Shown here piece by piece: positions 31,582-39,810 of a stretch of DNA of 64,000 bases; within the stretch, counting starts at the first letter, position 1; every line of letters starts with the position of its first letter. The translations under genes and the position numbers were made by a program. The DNA comes from QQUJ01 sp050287605. GTDB taxonomy: Bacteria; Pseudomonadota; Gammaproteobacteria; QQUJ01. The notes beneath the pieces were generated by a model. It did not search any database, was not told the origin of the DNA, and was given only the letters and a program-made list of their open reading frames with translations. The stretch lies in contig JBNKCG010000094.1 of NCBI GenBank assembly GCA_050287605.1, positions 1-64,000 of the forward strand. Direction: 5' to 3'.

Positions 31582-32343
31582 CTACATCTGCCTGAAGCGA
31601 TGTGCGTAGCTTTTGCTTACCAACAGCTCATCCGCCACTCCGGCAACCCGCAGCCGCACTCTGCCTTCCTCGTCGCGATGACAACATTCAACATAGCTTA
31701 AATTGACGATCGCGCCGCGATGAACGCGCCAAAATTGCTGCGGATCCAATTCCGCTTCCAGATCCTTCATCGGCTTGCGTATCAGCAGCTCCCCCTCGCC
31801 CGCCACCACGGTGGTGTACTTGTCCGCCGCAACGAAACAGCGCACCTCTGCAACGGGTACCAGCTTCACCTCGTCGCGTAACCCGGCGCGAATCCACTGC
31901 AACGGTTGTTGCGGCTCGCCCCGCAACCGCTGCGCCAGCTTTTCGAGCAGATCATCGATTTGCAGCGATGGTGCCTGGTGCAATCGCTGCTTCAGCCGTG
32001 CCACGGTATGCGCCAGACGCTCGGCCGTCACCGGCTTGAGCAGATAATCGACCGCGTCCCGCTCAAACGCACTCACGGCGTATTCGTCATAGGCCGTGAC
32101 GAACACCAAGTGGCAGCGCCCGCGCAATCTCCGCGCCACCTCCAGCCCGCTCAAACCCGGCATGCGAATATCGAGGAAGGCTATCGCCGGTTCGTGTATG
32201 GCCGCCAGTTCCAGCGCCTCGGTTCCGTCACGTGCCTCGGCAACGATCTCGAGCTCCGGCCAGATCTCCGCCAAGCGCCGACGCAGTGCCACCCGCAGAT
32301 TCTCTTCGTCGTCGGCAATCAGGGCGCTCGTTTCAAACGACAT
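31582..32343 (-). CDS. LytTR-family response regulator
   Basis: The product has 253 residues. A receiver domain (about 1-125) has the acidic pair in LIADDEEN, the phospho-acceptor Asp in FLDIRMPG, the switch Thr in FVTAYDEY and the Lys in LLKPV. A LytTR DNA-binding domain follows (about 150-250; RCFVAADKYTTVV, PMKDLEAELDP, FWRVHRGAIVNL). It belongs to the AlgR/LytR class. It overlaps the kinase gene by 11 nt and is the last gene of the seven-gene transport operon, so autoregulation of that operon is the simplest model. Confidence 0.93.
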   Translation of the reverse strand: MSFETSALIADDEENLRVALRRRLAEIWPELEIVAEARDGTEALELAAIHEPAIAFLDIRMPGLSGLEVARRLRGRCHLVFVTAYDEYAVSAFERDAVDYLLKPVTAERLAHTVARLKQRLHQAPSLQIDDLLEKLAQRLRGEPQQPLQWIRAGLRDEVKLVPVAEVRCFVAADKYTTVVAGEGELLIRKPMKDLEAELDPQQFWRVHRGAIVNLSYVECCHRDEEGRVRLRVAGVADELLVSKSYAHRFRQM

Positions 32344-33400
32344 TGTCGTGCTCCAACGGAATCTCCAGCACCACATCCGTGCCACGGGATTGGCCTGCCG
32401 TAATCTCCAAAGCGGCCTTACTGCCGTACAAAGCATGCAAACGGGCTCGAATGTTCTCCAGAGCGACACCGCTGCCGCACTTCCCGCTCGCCAGCCCTGC
32501 ACCGTCGTCGCTGACTTCAATGCGCAAGCGCGCGCCGTGGGTCATGACGCGCAATTCAACCCGCCCTCCTTCCACCTGAGGCTCAATGCCGTGCACCACC
32601 GCATTTTCCACCAACGGTTGAACCAGCATCGGAGGACAGGGCAGGCACAGTAGTGCTTGCGGAACGTCGACGTAGAATCGCAGGCGCTCTCCCATGCGCG
32701 CCTGCTGGATATCCATGTAGGCGTTGATCATGGCCACCTCGTCACCCAGCGTCGTCTCGCCTTCGCGACTCCGGTGCAACGAGGCACGCAAAAAGTCGCT
32801 GAACGCAGCCAGTACCGTGGAGGCGCGGCGCGGATCGGTTTCGATCAGACTATGGATGTTGGAGAGCGTGTTGAACAGGAAGTGCGGTTCGATCTGCGCC
32901 TGCAGCAGGCGAAGCTGGGTCTCCGCCAACTCTTTTTCTGCACCGAGCTGCCGGTTTTGATGCTGCTGTAATTCCAGCATCGCACTGGTCATTCGGTAGC
33001 GGGAGATGAAGAAGTGGCCGATGGCGCTGCCGAAGATGATCCCCAGCATGAGATTGCCGCCCAAGCCGCTCATGCTGTTGGTGAGCAGATAGTCCAGAGT
33101 ACCGGTTAAGAGGCCACCGAGCAGACTGCCCAACAGCGACCCGACGACGACACCGATGGCGATGTCCACGCCGCGCTTCTCGCCGTCGCGGTGGAACAAT
33201 CCCAGCAGATGAATCACGCTGAGGATAGAGAAACCGATGGACTGGGAGTAGACCATCATCAGCCAGAACAAACCGCCGAAGCCCAGGTGGCCGTTTACCA
33301 GGGTGAGGGTTACGGCAATGATGGTGTTGAACAGAAACACAATCCCGATCTGCCACGCCATACCGGGATAAAGGTTGCCATCGAGGACTGTTTTGCTCAT
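32333..33400 (-). CDS. LytS/AlgZ-type sensor histidine kinase
   Basis: The product has 355 residues. About four membrane helices fill the first 150 residues, with glycine-rich small-residue segments (VVGSLLGSLLGGLL). The His_kinase domain has LLQAQIEPHFLFNTLSNIHSL, with the phospho-acceptor His in PHFLFN, then an HATPase_c domain with VEPLVENAVVHGIE-type N box and DDGAGL/GVALENIRARL. There is no periplasmic sensor domain, so it may sense membrane state or the adjacent transporter. It follows the beta-barrel gene by 4 nt and overlaps the LytTR gene. Confidence 0.92.
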   Translation of the reverse strand: MSKTVLDGNLYPGMAWQIGIVFLFNTIIAVTLTLVNGHLGFGGLFWLMMVYSQSIGFSILSVIHLLGLFHRDGEKRGVDIAIGVVVGSLLGSLLGGLLTGTLDYLLTNSMSGLGGNLMLGIIFGSAIGHFFISRYRMTSAMLELQQHQNRQLGAEKELAETQLRLLQAQIEPHFLFNTLSNIHSLIETDPRRASTVLAAFSDFLRASLHRSREGETTLGDEVAMINAYMDIQQARMGERLRFYVDVPQALLCLPCPPMLVQPLVENAVVHGIEPQVEGGRVELRVMTHGARLRIEVSDDGAGLASGKCGSGVALENIRARLHALYGSKAALEITAGQSRGTDVVLEIPLEHDNVV

Positions 33401-33404
33401 GGGG

Positions 33405-34628
33405 TTACCATAGCGCTTCGCCAGATAGTTGAACAAACGCGGTAGCCTCGAACGGCAACTGCCCGTAGGCGGAATCGTCCGGACCACCGAACCCCCGCAG
33501 CCCGGCGCTGAGCTTCCAACCCTGGCGGATTTCGTACGCCGCACCGACCGTCACCACGTACCCCCCATCCTCCGGTGTGATCAACATATCGAACCAGGGG
33601 TCGAAGCGTTCGCCATCGTGGGAGAGACGCAACATCAGGTTGTTCTGCAGCAGCGAGCCGGAGCGGAACGCACTGCTGTCCCACGCCAGATTACCGTACA
33701 CCGCGGCATCGGGCGCGGCGCCCAGCAACGCACGTTGGTCCGCTGCCAGGGAAAAGAGTTGTTGCCACTCGTGGCGACTCATGGCGCTGCCATCATGCCA
33801 GAACTCCAGCAGCAGGGTATATCCGGATTGCGTACTCCAGGTCATGCCTATCAGAGCACGTCCGTCATCCTCCGCCTCCACCGTTTGCCAGGGATCGGCG
33901 CTCGCCAACAGTGTGCCGCTATCGAGCAACGTGTGTTCGCGTCTTACCAGACGCGGCTGCCACAACACCGCGCCGTGCAACTCCAGTGAGCTGCCGCCGA
34001 CCCAAGTGAAACCCGCTCCGTAGGCGATGCCGAGCTGCTCGTGCCAGTGCAGAAGCAACTCACCCTCCAGGTCGTTCCACAGGCGATAGTAGCGCAGAAG
34101 CGCCTGATCGTTGTTGCGATCGAGGTCGTACTCGTCTGCATCGAGACGGTTGTACCAGGTCAGCGACAAACTGGAATCAGCATCGATGCGTTCCATCTGC
34201 AGCAAAGGCACCCCCTCCAGTCTCGTGGTCAACAGTGCGCGCCGATCCTCGCCCTGGATCAGATCGAGTGGCCGAAAACCATACCCGATACCGGAACCGA
34301 CCACTTTCTTGCCAACGGAAAAGTCCAGCCCTGCCGCGGAGAAGTCCGCATAGAGTTCGTTGAGTCTGCCCTGGGTGTGATCTGAATCGCCTTCGGCGGC
34401 AGAGCGATCCACCGCACCTTCGAACACCATGCCACGTCGCTGCCAGCGCACCCAAAATTCTGCCGTGCTGCTCCGGCTGGCAAAGGGACGCCAATCACTG
34501 GGTAGCTCGAACAGGTTACCGTCACGCAGGCTGGAATCCTCGCCGTAGAGCTGCATCCCTATTGTGGTTTGAGCCGCGGCGTCGGCTGCGGCCAGACAGA
34601 GCAGCAACAAGGCGTAGCGTTTCACCAC
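33405..34628 (-). CDS. Outer-membrane beta-barrel protein
   Basis: The product has 407 residues. A signal peptide (about 1-18, LLLLCLAAADAAA) precedes a chain of alternating amphipathic strands with many Trp/Tyr girdle residues (TAEFWVRWQRRGMVFEGAVD, SLTWYNRLDADEYDL, YTLLLEFWHDGSAMS). This is the pattern of a mid-size porin-like barrel, and the last residues end in a strand with a C-terminal Trp (LSGEALW). I do not recognise a named porin family. It overlaps the LolA-like gene by 7 nt, so it is probably the outer-membrane partner of that carrier and the ABC transporter. Confidence 0.75.
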   Translation of the reverse strand: MVKRYALLLLCLAAADAAAQTTIGMQLYGEDSSLRDGNLFELPSDWRPFASRSSTAEFWVRWQRRGMVFEGAVDRSAAEGDSDHTQGRLNELYADFSAAGLDFSVGKKVVGSGIGYGFRPLDLIQGEDRRALLTTRLEGVPLLQMERIDADSSLSLTWYNRLDADEYDLDRNNDQALLRYYRLWNDLEGELLLHWHEQLGIAYGAGFTWVGGSSLELHGAVLWQPRLVRREHTLLDSGTLLASADPWQTVEAEDDGRALIGMTWSTQSGYTLLLEFWHDGSAMSRHEWQQLFSLAADQRALLGAAPDAAVYGNLAWDSSAFRSGSLLQNNLMLRLSHDGERFDPWFDMLITPEDGGYVVTVGAAYEIRQGWKLSAGLRGFGGPDDSAYGQLPFEATAFVQLSGEALW

Positions 34629-35380
34629 CCCTCCAGGTTCTCGCGCAGCAGGAAGGTGGGGTTATAGAACTTGTCTGGAATCTCGGCCGCTGTCATCGAC
34701 AGGTAGTCGATCTCGGTCCGTTTACTGGTGTTGATGCTGTCGAACAGGGTCATCCCGGTAATACGCGGCGTGCCGTTTATCTCCCCGAACCGATAGCGCG
34801 CCTCTTTGACCAATCGGCCCGACTGCAGAAATAGCCGAGCGTAGAGCGGCACTTCGTCTTTATCGAGCCACAGCTCGATTCGCTGGTAGCTGGTTCCCTT
34901 ACGGGTCGACGTCAATTCCAACCGCTTACAGCGACCGGGGCAGTATTCGCCTTGATAATCATCAGTCACCAGTTTTCCGAGGTAGTCCTCGCTCCAGGTC
35001 AGCGTGGTGACATCCCCGGTGGATGCCTCACCCAGAAGTTTCTGCATTGGCGTGATGCGAATTGGTCTGCGGGTACCCGGCATCAGCATCCAGAAGGCAT
35101 CGTCCAACATCAACACCTTCTGCCCCGCCTCTCCGGCGCTGCGAAACAGCACCAACGAACGGCGACCCGGCTTGATGTAGACGGTATAGCGCTTCTCCTT
35201 GTCGAGCCGATCGTGATCGTAGAGCCTGACCTGAGTCTCGACCCGCGATTGGGCATCGGGCAAACGTAAGTCATCGGCACGCTTGAGCATCGTCGCCACC
35301 TCGTCTGCAGCGAAGGAGTGGCCTGCAAAGATCAAGCAAACCGCGTACAGGATGGACTTACTCAGACGTTTTCTAAACAT
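34622..35380 (-). CDS. LolA-like periplasmic (lipo)protein/lipid carrier
   Basis: The product has 252 residues from MFRKRLSKS, with signal peptide cleavage expected after GHSFA (about residue 24). The body reads like the LolA_like family annotated as outer membrane lipoprotein-sorting protein: LVLFRSAGEAGQKVLMLDDAFWMLMPGTR, LTWSEDYLGKLV and GTPRITGMTLFDSI. LolA folds are half-barrels that hold acyl chains and ferry lipids across the periplasm. It overlaps the permease gene by 8 nt and the barrel gene by 7 nt, which places it functionally between inner and outer membrane. Confidence 0.83.
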   Translation of the reverse strand: MFRKRLSKSILYAVCLIFAGHSFAADEVATMLKRADDLRLPDAQSRVETQVRLYDHDRLDKEKRYTVYIKPGRRSLVLFRSAGEAGQKVLMLDDAFWMLMPGTRRPIRITPMQKLLGEASTGDVTTLTWSEDYLGKLVTDDYQGEYCPGRCKRLELTSTRKGTSYQRIELWLDKDEVPLYARLFLQSGRLVKEARYRFGEINGTPRITGMTLFDSINTSKRTEIDYLSMTAAEIPDKFYNPTFLLRENLEGW

Positions 35381-36590
35381 GCTGTAGCGCCTCCACGATC
35401 GGTTTGTTGACGCCGCGCCGCGCCGCCAGCAGCGCCGCCAGGATCGATACCGCAATGATCAGCAGCGCGACCTGAAAATAGACCAGCGGATCGAAATAGA
35501 GGTAGAGCGGGTAGCCCTCGGTACGCCCCGGCGGTGGGGGCATCATCACTGGGAAGATATGCAGCAGCACCGTTGCCGCGGCGGAGATGATCGTTCCGGC
35601 CAGGGCTGAGAGCACACCGATGATCCCCGCCTCCATGGCAAAGTTGCCAATCAGGCGCCGCGCCGACGTCCCCAGCGCTGCCAGGGTTCCCATCTCGCGG
35701 GTACGCTCCGCCACGCTCATGGAGACCGTATTCGCGACTGCGAAAAAGACCATGACCACAATGATCATTCCCAGCACGCCAAAGATGCGGTCGTAGAGAT
35801 TGCGTACCTGGGCGTAGAAGAACGCCAACTCGTCCCAACGCTTGAAAGCGAGTTGCGGATACTTCCCTTTGAGTTCGTTGTAGAAAGCCGGCGCACTCTC
35901 CAGATCGAACAGATAGATCGCCAGTGTGCTGACCTTGTCGCTGACCAGCAGCTCTTGCGCGGTGGCAAGCGTGGTCATCAACGCCCGCGCATCCATCTCC
36001 GGCACGCCGGTCCCGTAGATCCCGACCAGTTTGACGTCGACGGCATTCAGTGCACCGTCGCCCGTGGTGGCAAGCAGCGTCAATATGTCGCCCGGTTCCG
36101 CCTTGAGACTACGAGCCAAATCCTTGGCCAGCATCACCTCCGGCGTCTCGCTCGCCGCAGTCACCCGCAGCGCTCGCCCCTTGTCCACCTGGGTCAAGGC
36201 ACCGTTGATGCGGAATTCACCCTCCGGATCGATACCGTTGCCCAGATAGATGGCGGACTTCTCCCCGTTGGAGATCAGGCCGGAGAATGCAAGCCGCGGC
36301 AATACGCTGGAGACGCGTCGATCCTCAAACAGTTCGGCGGTAAGCGACTTGCTGTGGGCAAGGCCATACTCCAACGGGGTCTCCTCCTCCTTGTCGAAGT
36401 GGTCCGCATGGGCCATTACCACATGGCCGATCTGCCGCGCCGATACCTGTTTGAGCGAATCGTAAGTAAACATGGCGAAACCGGATGCCATCAACACGCC
36501 GGCGGTACCGATGGCGGCCAGCAACATCGTGATAGCGGTACGCCGTTTGTTGCGGAAGACGTTCTTCCAGGCAAATAGCAACCATTTCAT
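35373..36590 (-). CDS. MacB/LolE-type ABC transporter permease
   Basis: The product has 405 residues. TM1 lies near the N-terminus (about 18-40, after WKNVFRNKRRTAITMLLAAIG), followed by a large periplasmic MacB_PCD-like domain (about 45-265) and three helices (about 270-300, 320-350, 375-395) with the FtsX-type motif SVAERTREMGTLAALGTSARRL. This is the four-TM mechanotransmission architecture of MacB, LolC/E and FtsX rather than a channel-type importer. It overlaps the ATPase gene by 4 nt and the LolA-like gene by 8 nt. Confidence 0.92.
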   Translation of the reverse strand: MKWLLFAWKNVFRNKRRTAITMLLAAIGTAGVLMASGFAMFTYDSLKQVSARQIGHVVMAHADHFDKEEETPLEYGLAHSKSLTAELFEDRRVSSVLPRLAFSGLISNGEKSAIYLGNGIDPEGEFRINGALTQVDKGRALRVTAASETPEVMLAKDLARSLKAEPGDILTLLATTGDGALNAVDVKLVGIYGTGVPEMDARALMTTLATAQELLVSDKVSTLAIYLFDLESAPAFYNELKGKYPQLAFKRWDELAFFYAQVRNLYDRIFGVLGMIIVVMVFFAVANTVSMSVAERTREMGTLAALGTSARRLIGNFAMEAGIIGVLSALAGTIISAAATVLLHIFPVMMPPPPGRTEGYPLYLYFDPLVYFQVALLIIAVSILAALLAARRGVNKPIVEALQHV

Positions 36591-37258
36591 TGCACTTCTC
36601 CGTCGACCAGGTGCACCACCCGCTCGCAGCGACTGGTCATGCGTTCATCGTGAGTGGCAACCAGGAAGGTGGTACCCATCTCCCGCCCCAATTCGTGCAT
36701 CAGATCGATCACCTGGGTGGCGGTTGCGGTGTCGAGATTCGCCGTCGGCTCGTCGGCCACTACCAGGGCGGGCTTCTTCACCAGGGCGCGGGCGATGGCA
36801 ACCCGTTGACGCTGACCACCGGACAGTTTGTCCGGCAAGTGACGAGAAAACTTCTCCAGCCCAACTTGCGTCAGTATTTCGTCGACTCGTTGGCGCCGCT
36901 GGGTCGCAGCGACCCCGCTGAGCAACAGTGGATACTCAACGTTTTCGTAGGCGGTCATCACCGGCACCAAATTGAAACTCTGAAAGATAAAACCGATACC
37001 GTCGCGACGCAGCCGGGTCAGCGACGCTCGGCTTTGCCGCGCAATATCGATGCCCTCCAAGCTATAGCTGCCGGCATCGCTGTTATCGATCAGCCCGCAA
37101 ATATTGAGCAGCGTGCTCTTGCCGCTTCCGGAAGGGCCGGCGAGAGCAACAAAAGCGCCGCGTTCAATTTGCAACTCCACCTCATTGAGCGCCTGCACTT
37201 CGGTTTCACCGAGATGGTAGTGCTTGCTGACGCCATGCATTTGGATTAACGGAATCAT
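36587..37258 (-). CDS. LolD/MacB-type ABC transporter ATPase
   Basis: The product has 223 residues from MIPLIQMHGV; this ATG overlaps the stop of the upstream gene (ATGA). Walker A is GPSGSGKSTLLN, the Q-loop is GFIFQSFNLVPVMTAYENV, the signature is LSGGQRQRVAIARAL and Walker B is ALVVADEPTANLD. This is the LolD/MacB/FtsE subfamily that powers four-TM permeases such as the next gene. Confidence 0.95.
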   Translation of the reverse strand: MIPLIQMHGVSKHYHLGETEVQALNEVELQIERGAFVALAGPSGSGKSTLLNICGLIDNSDAGSYSLEGIDIARQSRASLTRLRRDGIGFIFQSFNLVPVMTAYENVEYPLLLSGVAATQRRQRVDEILTQVGLEKFSRHLPDKLSGGQRQRVAIARALVKKPALVVADEPTANLDTATATQVIDLMHELGREMGTTFLVATHDERMTSRCERVVHLVDGEVQ

Positions 37259-37872
37259 CGCTTCGTTGCTCCCGATATTCTGTCGGACGACAGCCCCTGG
37301 ATTCGCATCTGCCACTTCGCCTGTGCCGCTTCGTCACCTTCCCGCTGCGCCGCCTTTGCGGCGGTGCTGTAGAGCGAGGCGAGGAATGTTTCAGGCCACG
37401 CTCTTTGTGGCTGCGTTCGCAGCAGTTTCTCAAGCAACGTCTTGCCACTGTCGAACGTGTTGAACATCTCGGGCAAAGACACGTAGGTGTTCGCGGCAAC
37501 CAGCCGCACTTCATCGACCACCATTGGCGCTGCAGATTCATCCGATGCCTCAAGCTGATCGGCGAGACGTAACGCGCGATCGATATGGCCGATGCCGTCG
37601 TTAACGTATCCAAGCTTGCTCCAGGGCATCCAGGCGTGCTTCCCCATCACGGTTTCGGTGCTGCCGAAGTAGACCAGCAGTAGCGGGTTGTCCGGATCCT
37701 GTTTCAACATTTTCTGCAACCTGTCGTGAATTGCTTCGTTCTCCTGTTCGCCGATCAGACCGCCGCTGAACTGCGCGCGCACGTCGCGCAGTTCATCCGG
37801 CGTCGCGCCATACACGACACTGCAAGAGATCACAGTCAGCAGAAAAAGCCTCGATACCCGGACATGGAACAT
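37255..37872 (-). CDS. Periplasmic helical-repeat (TPR-like) protein, first gene of the transport operon
   Basis: The product has 205 residues with a signal peptide (about 1-23, LFLLTVISCSVVYGA). The mature part is all helical with TPR-like spacing: AIHDRLQKMLKQDPDNPLLLVYFG, GIGHIDRALRLADQL, LEKLLRTQPQRAWPETFLASLYSTAAKAA. A GAGGGAGA ribosome binding site precedes the ATG. It has no recognised family name. Its stop overlaps the ATPase start, so it is part of the same system, perhaps an adaptor or cargo-binding protein. Confidence 0.75.
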   Translation of the reverse strand: MFHVRVSRLFLLTVISCSVVYGATPDELRDVRAQFSGGLIGEQENEAIHDRLQKMLKQDPDNPLLLVYFGSTETVMGKHAWMPWSKLGYVNDGIGHIDRALRLADQLEASDESAAPMVVDEVRLVAANTYVSLPEMFNTFDSGKTLLEKLLRTQPQRAWPETFLASLYSTAAKAAQREGDEAAQAKWQMRIQGLSSDRISGATKR

Positions 37873-38386
37873 CGTTTTCTCCCTCTAAAAGGCGCGCCCA
37901 GCGTCCTGCGAAGACCGCGGATAGAACGACACTCCGTGAGGGTGTCGGCACACTCCGCACCGACGACTGGGGCGTCCCATTGCGCAGCGGTAAATTGCGT
38001 CCTACGTTGGACTCCGTGGAGCTACCGTAGGCAGATCAGGTCAACCGTGGAAGGGCGATGCGACGAAACGCGAATTTCGGGCGCAAACGGCAAAATGGGG
38101 GAGTGAACAGAAATGGGTTGTCTCCCTTTGGAGACGATCGCTGGCCCGGGTGGTGGCAACCAGGCGGGGCGGCGCGTCCGGGCGCCGGGCACAGCGCGGT
38201 CACCGGCATAACCGTCCGCCGCATGGTGCGCCCCCTGGAATCACTCGAGCCGATACATTGCCGTACAGGGCTTCGAGTGAGAACCAATCCCCTTTTCCTT
38301 CACCCAAGCTGCGTTATCCTGGGGTATCCACGGTGTCTTGCAGGCACTATCATTAGACCCCCTACCCGACAGCACGAGGAGGTAGC
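37873..38386. other. Divergent regulatory region between the transport operon and bactofilin
   Basis: About 510 bp without a supportable gene. It must hold the promoter for the seven-gene minus-strand operon and one for bactofilin on the plus strand. Two palindromes stand out: GACACTC-CGTGA-GGGTGTC near 37929-37947, and a longer imperfect one at 38001-38031. A promoter could not be assigned with confidence. Confidence 0.4.
38001..38031. promoter_or_regulatory. Imperfect inverted repeat upstream of the transport operon
   Basis: CCTACG (38001-38006) pairs with CGTAGG (38026-38031), and CTCC pairs with GGAG inside it. It lies about 130-160 nt before the first gene of the operon and has no T-run, so a protein-binding site is more likely than a terminator. 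The linked LytTR regulator is a candidate binder, but LytTR sites are usually direct repeats. Confidence 0.3.
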
Positions 38387-38950
38387 ATGGCCATGTTCGA
38401 TCGAAACAAGCGCGACGCCGGCGACGACAGCGGCACTTTCCCCGCTTTTGAACCCCGGGAACCGGTAACGTCCGCCGAACCCCGCGCCCGTGTCCGCGAA
38501 GCGGCCGTCATCGGCCCCTCCATCCAGATCAACGGCGATCTGAGCGGCGAAGAGGACCTCGTCATTCAGGGCAAGGTGCACGGCACCATCCAGCTCAAGG
38601 AGAAAAGCCTCACCGTCGGCAGCCAAGGTCAAGTCAACGCTAACGTGCTGGCGCACACCATCATCGTCGAAGGCCAGGTCAACGGCGACCTCTACGGTTC
38701 GGAACGCGTTTCCATCCGCAAGACCGGCAACGTGCACGGCAACATCATCTCGCCCAAGGTCAGCCTGGAAGAGGGCTGCCGCTTCAAGGGCAGCATCGAC
38801 ATGGATCAGGAGGTCATCAACAAGACCTTCGGTAAATCCGCCGCGCCGCTACCGATCAACAAACCGAAGGTACCGGACATGGGAACGCCGTCCAAGACCG
38901 AAACCACGACGCCAGGCGGCAGCGAAATGAAAAGCGGCTCCGCCGCTTGA
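38387..38950 (+). CDS. Bactofilin-family cytoskeletal protein
   Basis: The product has 187 residues. A disordered N-terminus (about 1-40) and a Pro/Thr/Ser-rich C-terminal tail (about 150-187) flank the DUF583 beta-helix core (SIQINGDLSGEEDLVIQGKVHG, VNGDLYGSERVSIRKTGNVHGNI). Bactofilins polymerise without nucleotides and position wall enzymes, stalks or other polar structures. GAGGAGGTAGC lies before the ATG. No wall-hydrolase gene sits beside it, the neighbour being a methyltransferase-like protein. Confidence 0.93.
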   Translation: MAMFDRNKRDAGDDSGTFPAFEPREPVTSAEPRARVREAAVIGPSIQINGDLSGEEDLVIQGKVHGTIQLKEKSLTVGSQGQVNANVLAHTIIVEGQVNGDLYGSERVSIRKTGNVHGNIISPKVSLEEGCRFKGSIDMDQEVINKTFGKSAAPLPINKPKVPDMGTPSKTETTTPGGSEMKSGSAA

Positions 38951-39005
38951 ACAAGGATGAACATCTGGCCATGATCTGCATCGCAGACTACGCAGCATTC
39001 CACCG

Positions 39006-39710
39006 TTGCGTTTCGCCGACTCAACAATGATGCAGACCACAGCGGCCCCCACCCGGCAAACAACTCCAGGCGGTAGCGGCGAGTCGTTTCCCTCGCCGCT
39101 CTTCCGTGAGCTCACCGCACGATTCAACAGCGCCGCGCGCTGCGTAATCCTGGAAACAGGAATGACCACCACAGGCATGCTCTCGCTCTTGGAAGGGAAA
39201 CACTGCCGCTTGCTCGTAGCCGACGCCGCACTGCCCCTGAGCTCACTCAGCGAGCGAGCGCTGGATGCGGAATCGCTGGTTGGAAAAATCGACTCGCTGA
39301 TCATCGACGCCGGTGTAGAGTCTATCGACGCTGTCCTGTGCTGGGACCTGCTCAACTACCTCACCCCACCGCTGTTGAAGGCCTTTGCCGCGCGCCTGAC
39401 GGCCATTATGACGCCCACCGGCATCGTCCACGCCTACATCCATTCGGCGCATGCCACCATGCCCCGTCATCCCCAACGCTACACTCCACTGGGCGATGAT
39501 CTGATGGCACCTCTGGACCATGACACCGCCACACGCAAGGCACCTCGCTACAGCACTCATGACCTGGAGAAACACGCCATCGGTTTGCACGCGCAGCGTT
39601 CGGTACTGCTGCGAAACGGCATGCAGGAGTACTTGCTGAAAACAGACCCCAGCCGTTCAGGTCCACGCGAAGTCAAGGCGCTTTACCGCAAACGACCCGC
39701 CAAAGCATAA
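39006..39710 (+). CDS. Methyltransferase-like (class I SAM fold) protein
   Basis: The product has up to 234 residues; starts at 39027 or 39030 are equally possible. The strand-loop pattern CVILETGMTTTGMLSLLEGKHCRLLVADA and ESIDAVLCWDLLNYL followed by LTAIMTPTGIVHAYIH resembles class I methyltransferases, but the glycine-rich SAM loop is weak (ETGMTTTGM). It may be a divergent or inactive member. It follows bactofilin by 55 nt on the same strand, which suggests a linked function. Confidence 0.6.
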   Translation: MRFADSTMMQTTAAPTRQTTPGGSGESFPSPLFRELTARFNSAARCVILETGMTTTGMLSLLEGKHCRLLVADAALPLSSLSERALDAESLVGKIDSLIIDAGVESIDAVLCWDLLNYLTPPLLKAFAARLTAIMTPTGIVHAYIHSAHATMPRHPQRYTPLGDDLMAPLDHDTATRKAPRYSTHDLEKHAIGLHAQRSVLLRNGMQEYLLKTDPSRSGPREVKALYRKRPAKA

Positions 39711-39810
39711 CGCCCGATCATGGGTAACGTGGAAACGCATCGCTTCTGACGACAGCGACCACGCTCGATCTTCGCCGCCCTAGGCGCAGGCTTTACTACC
39801 CGGACCGGCC

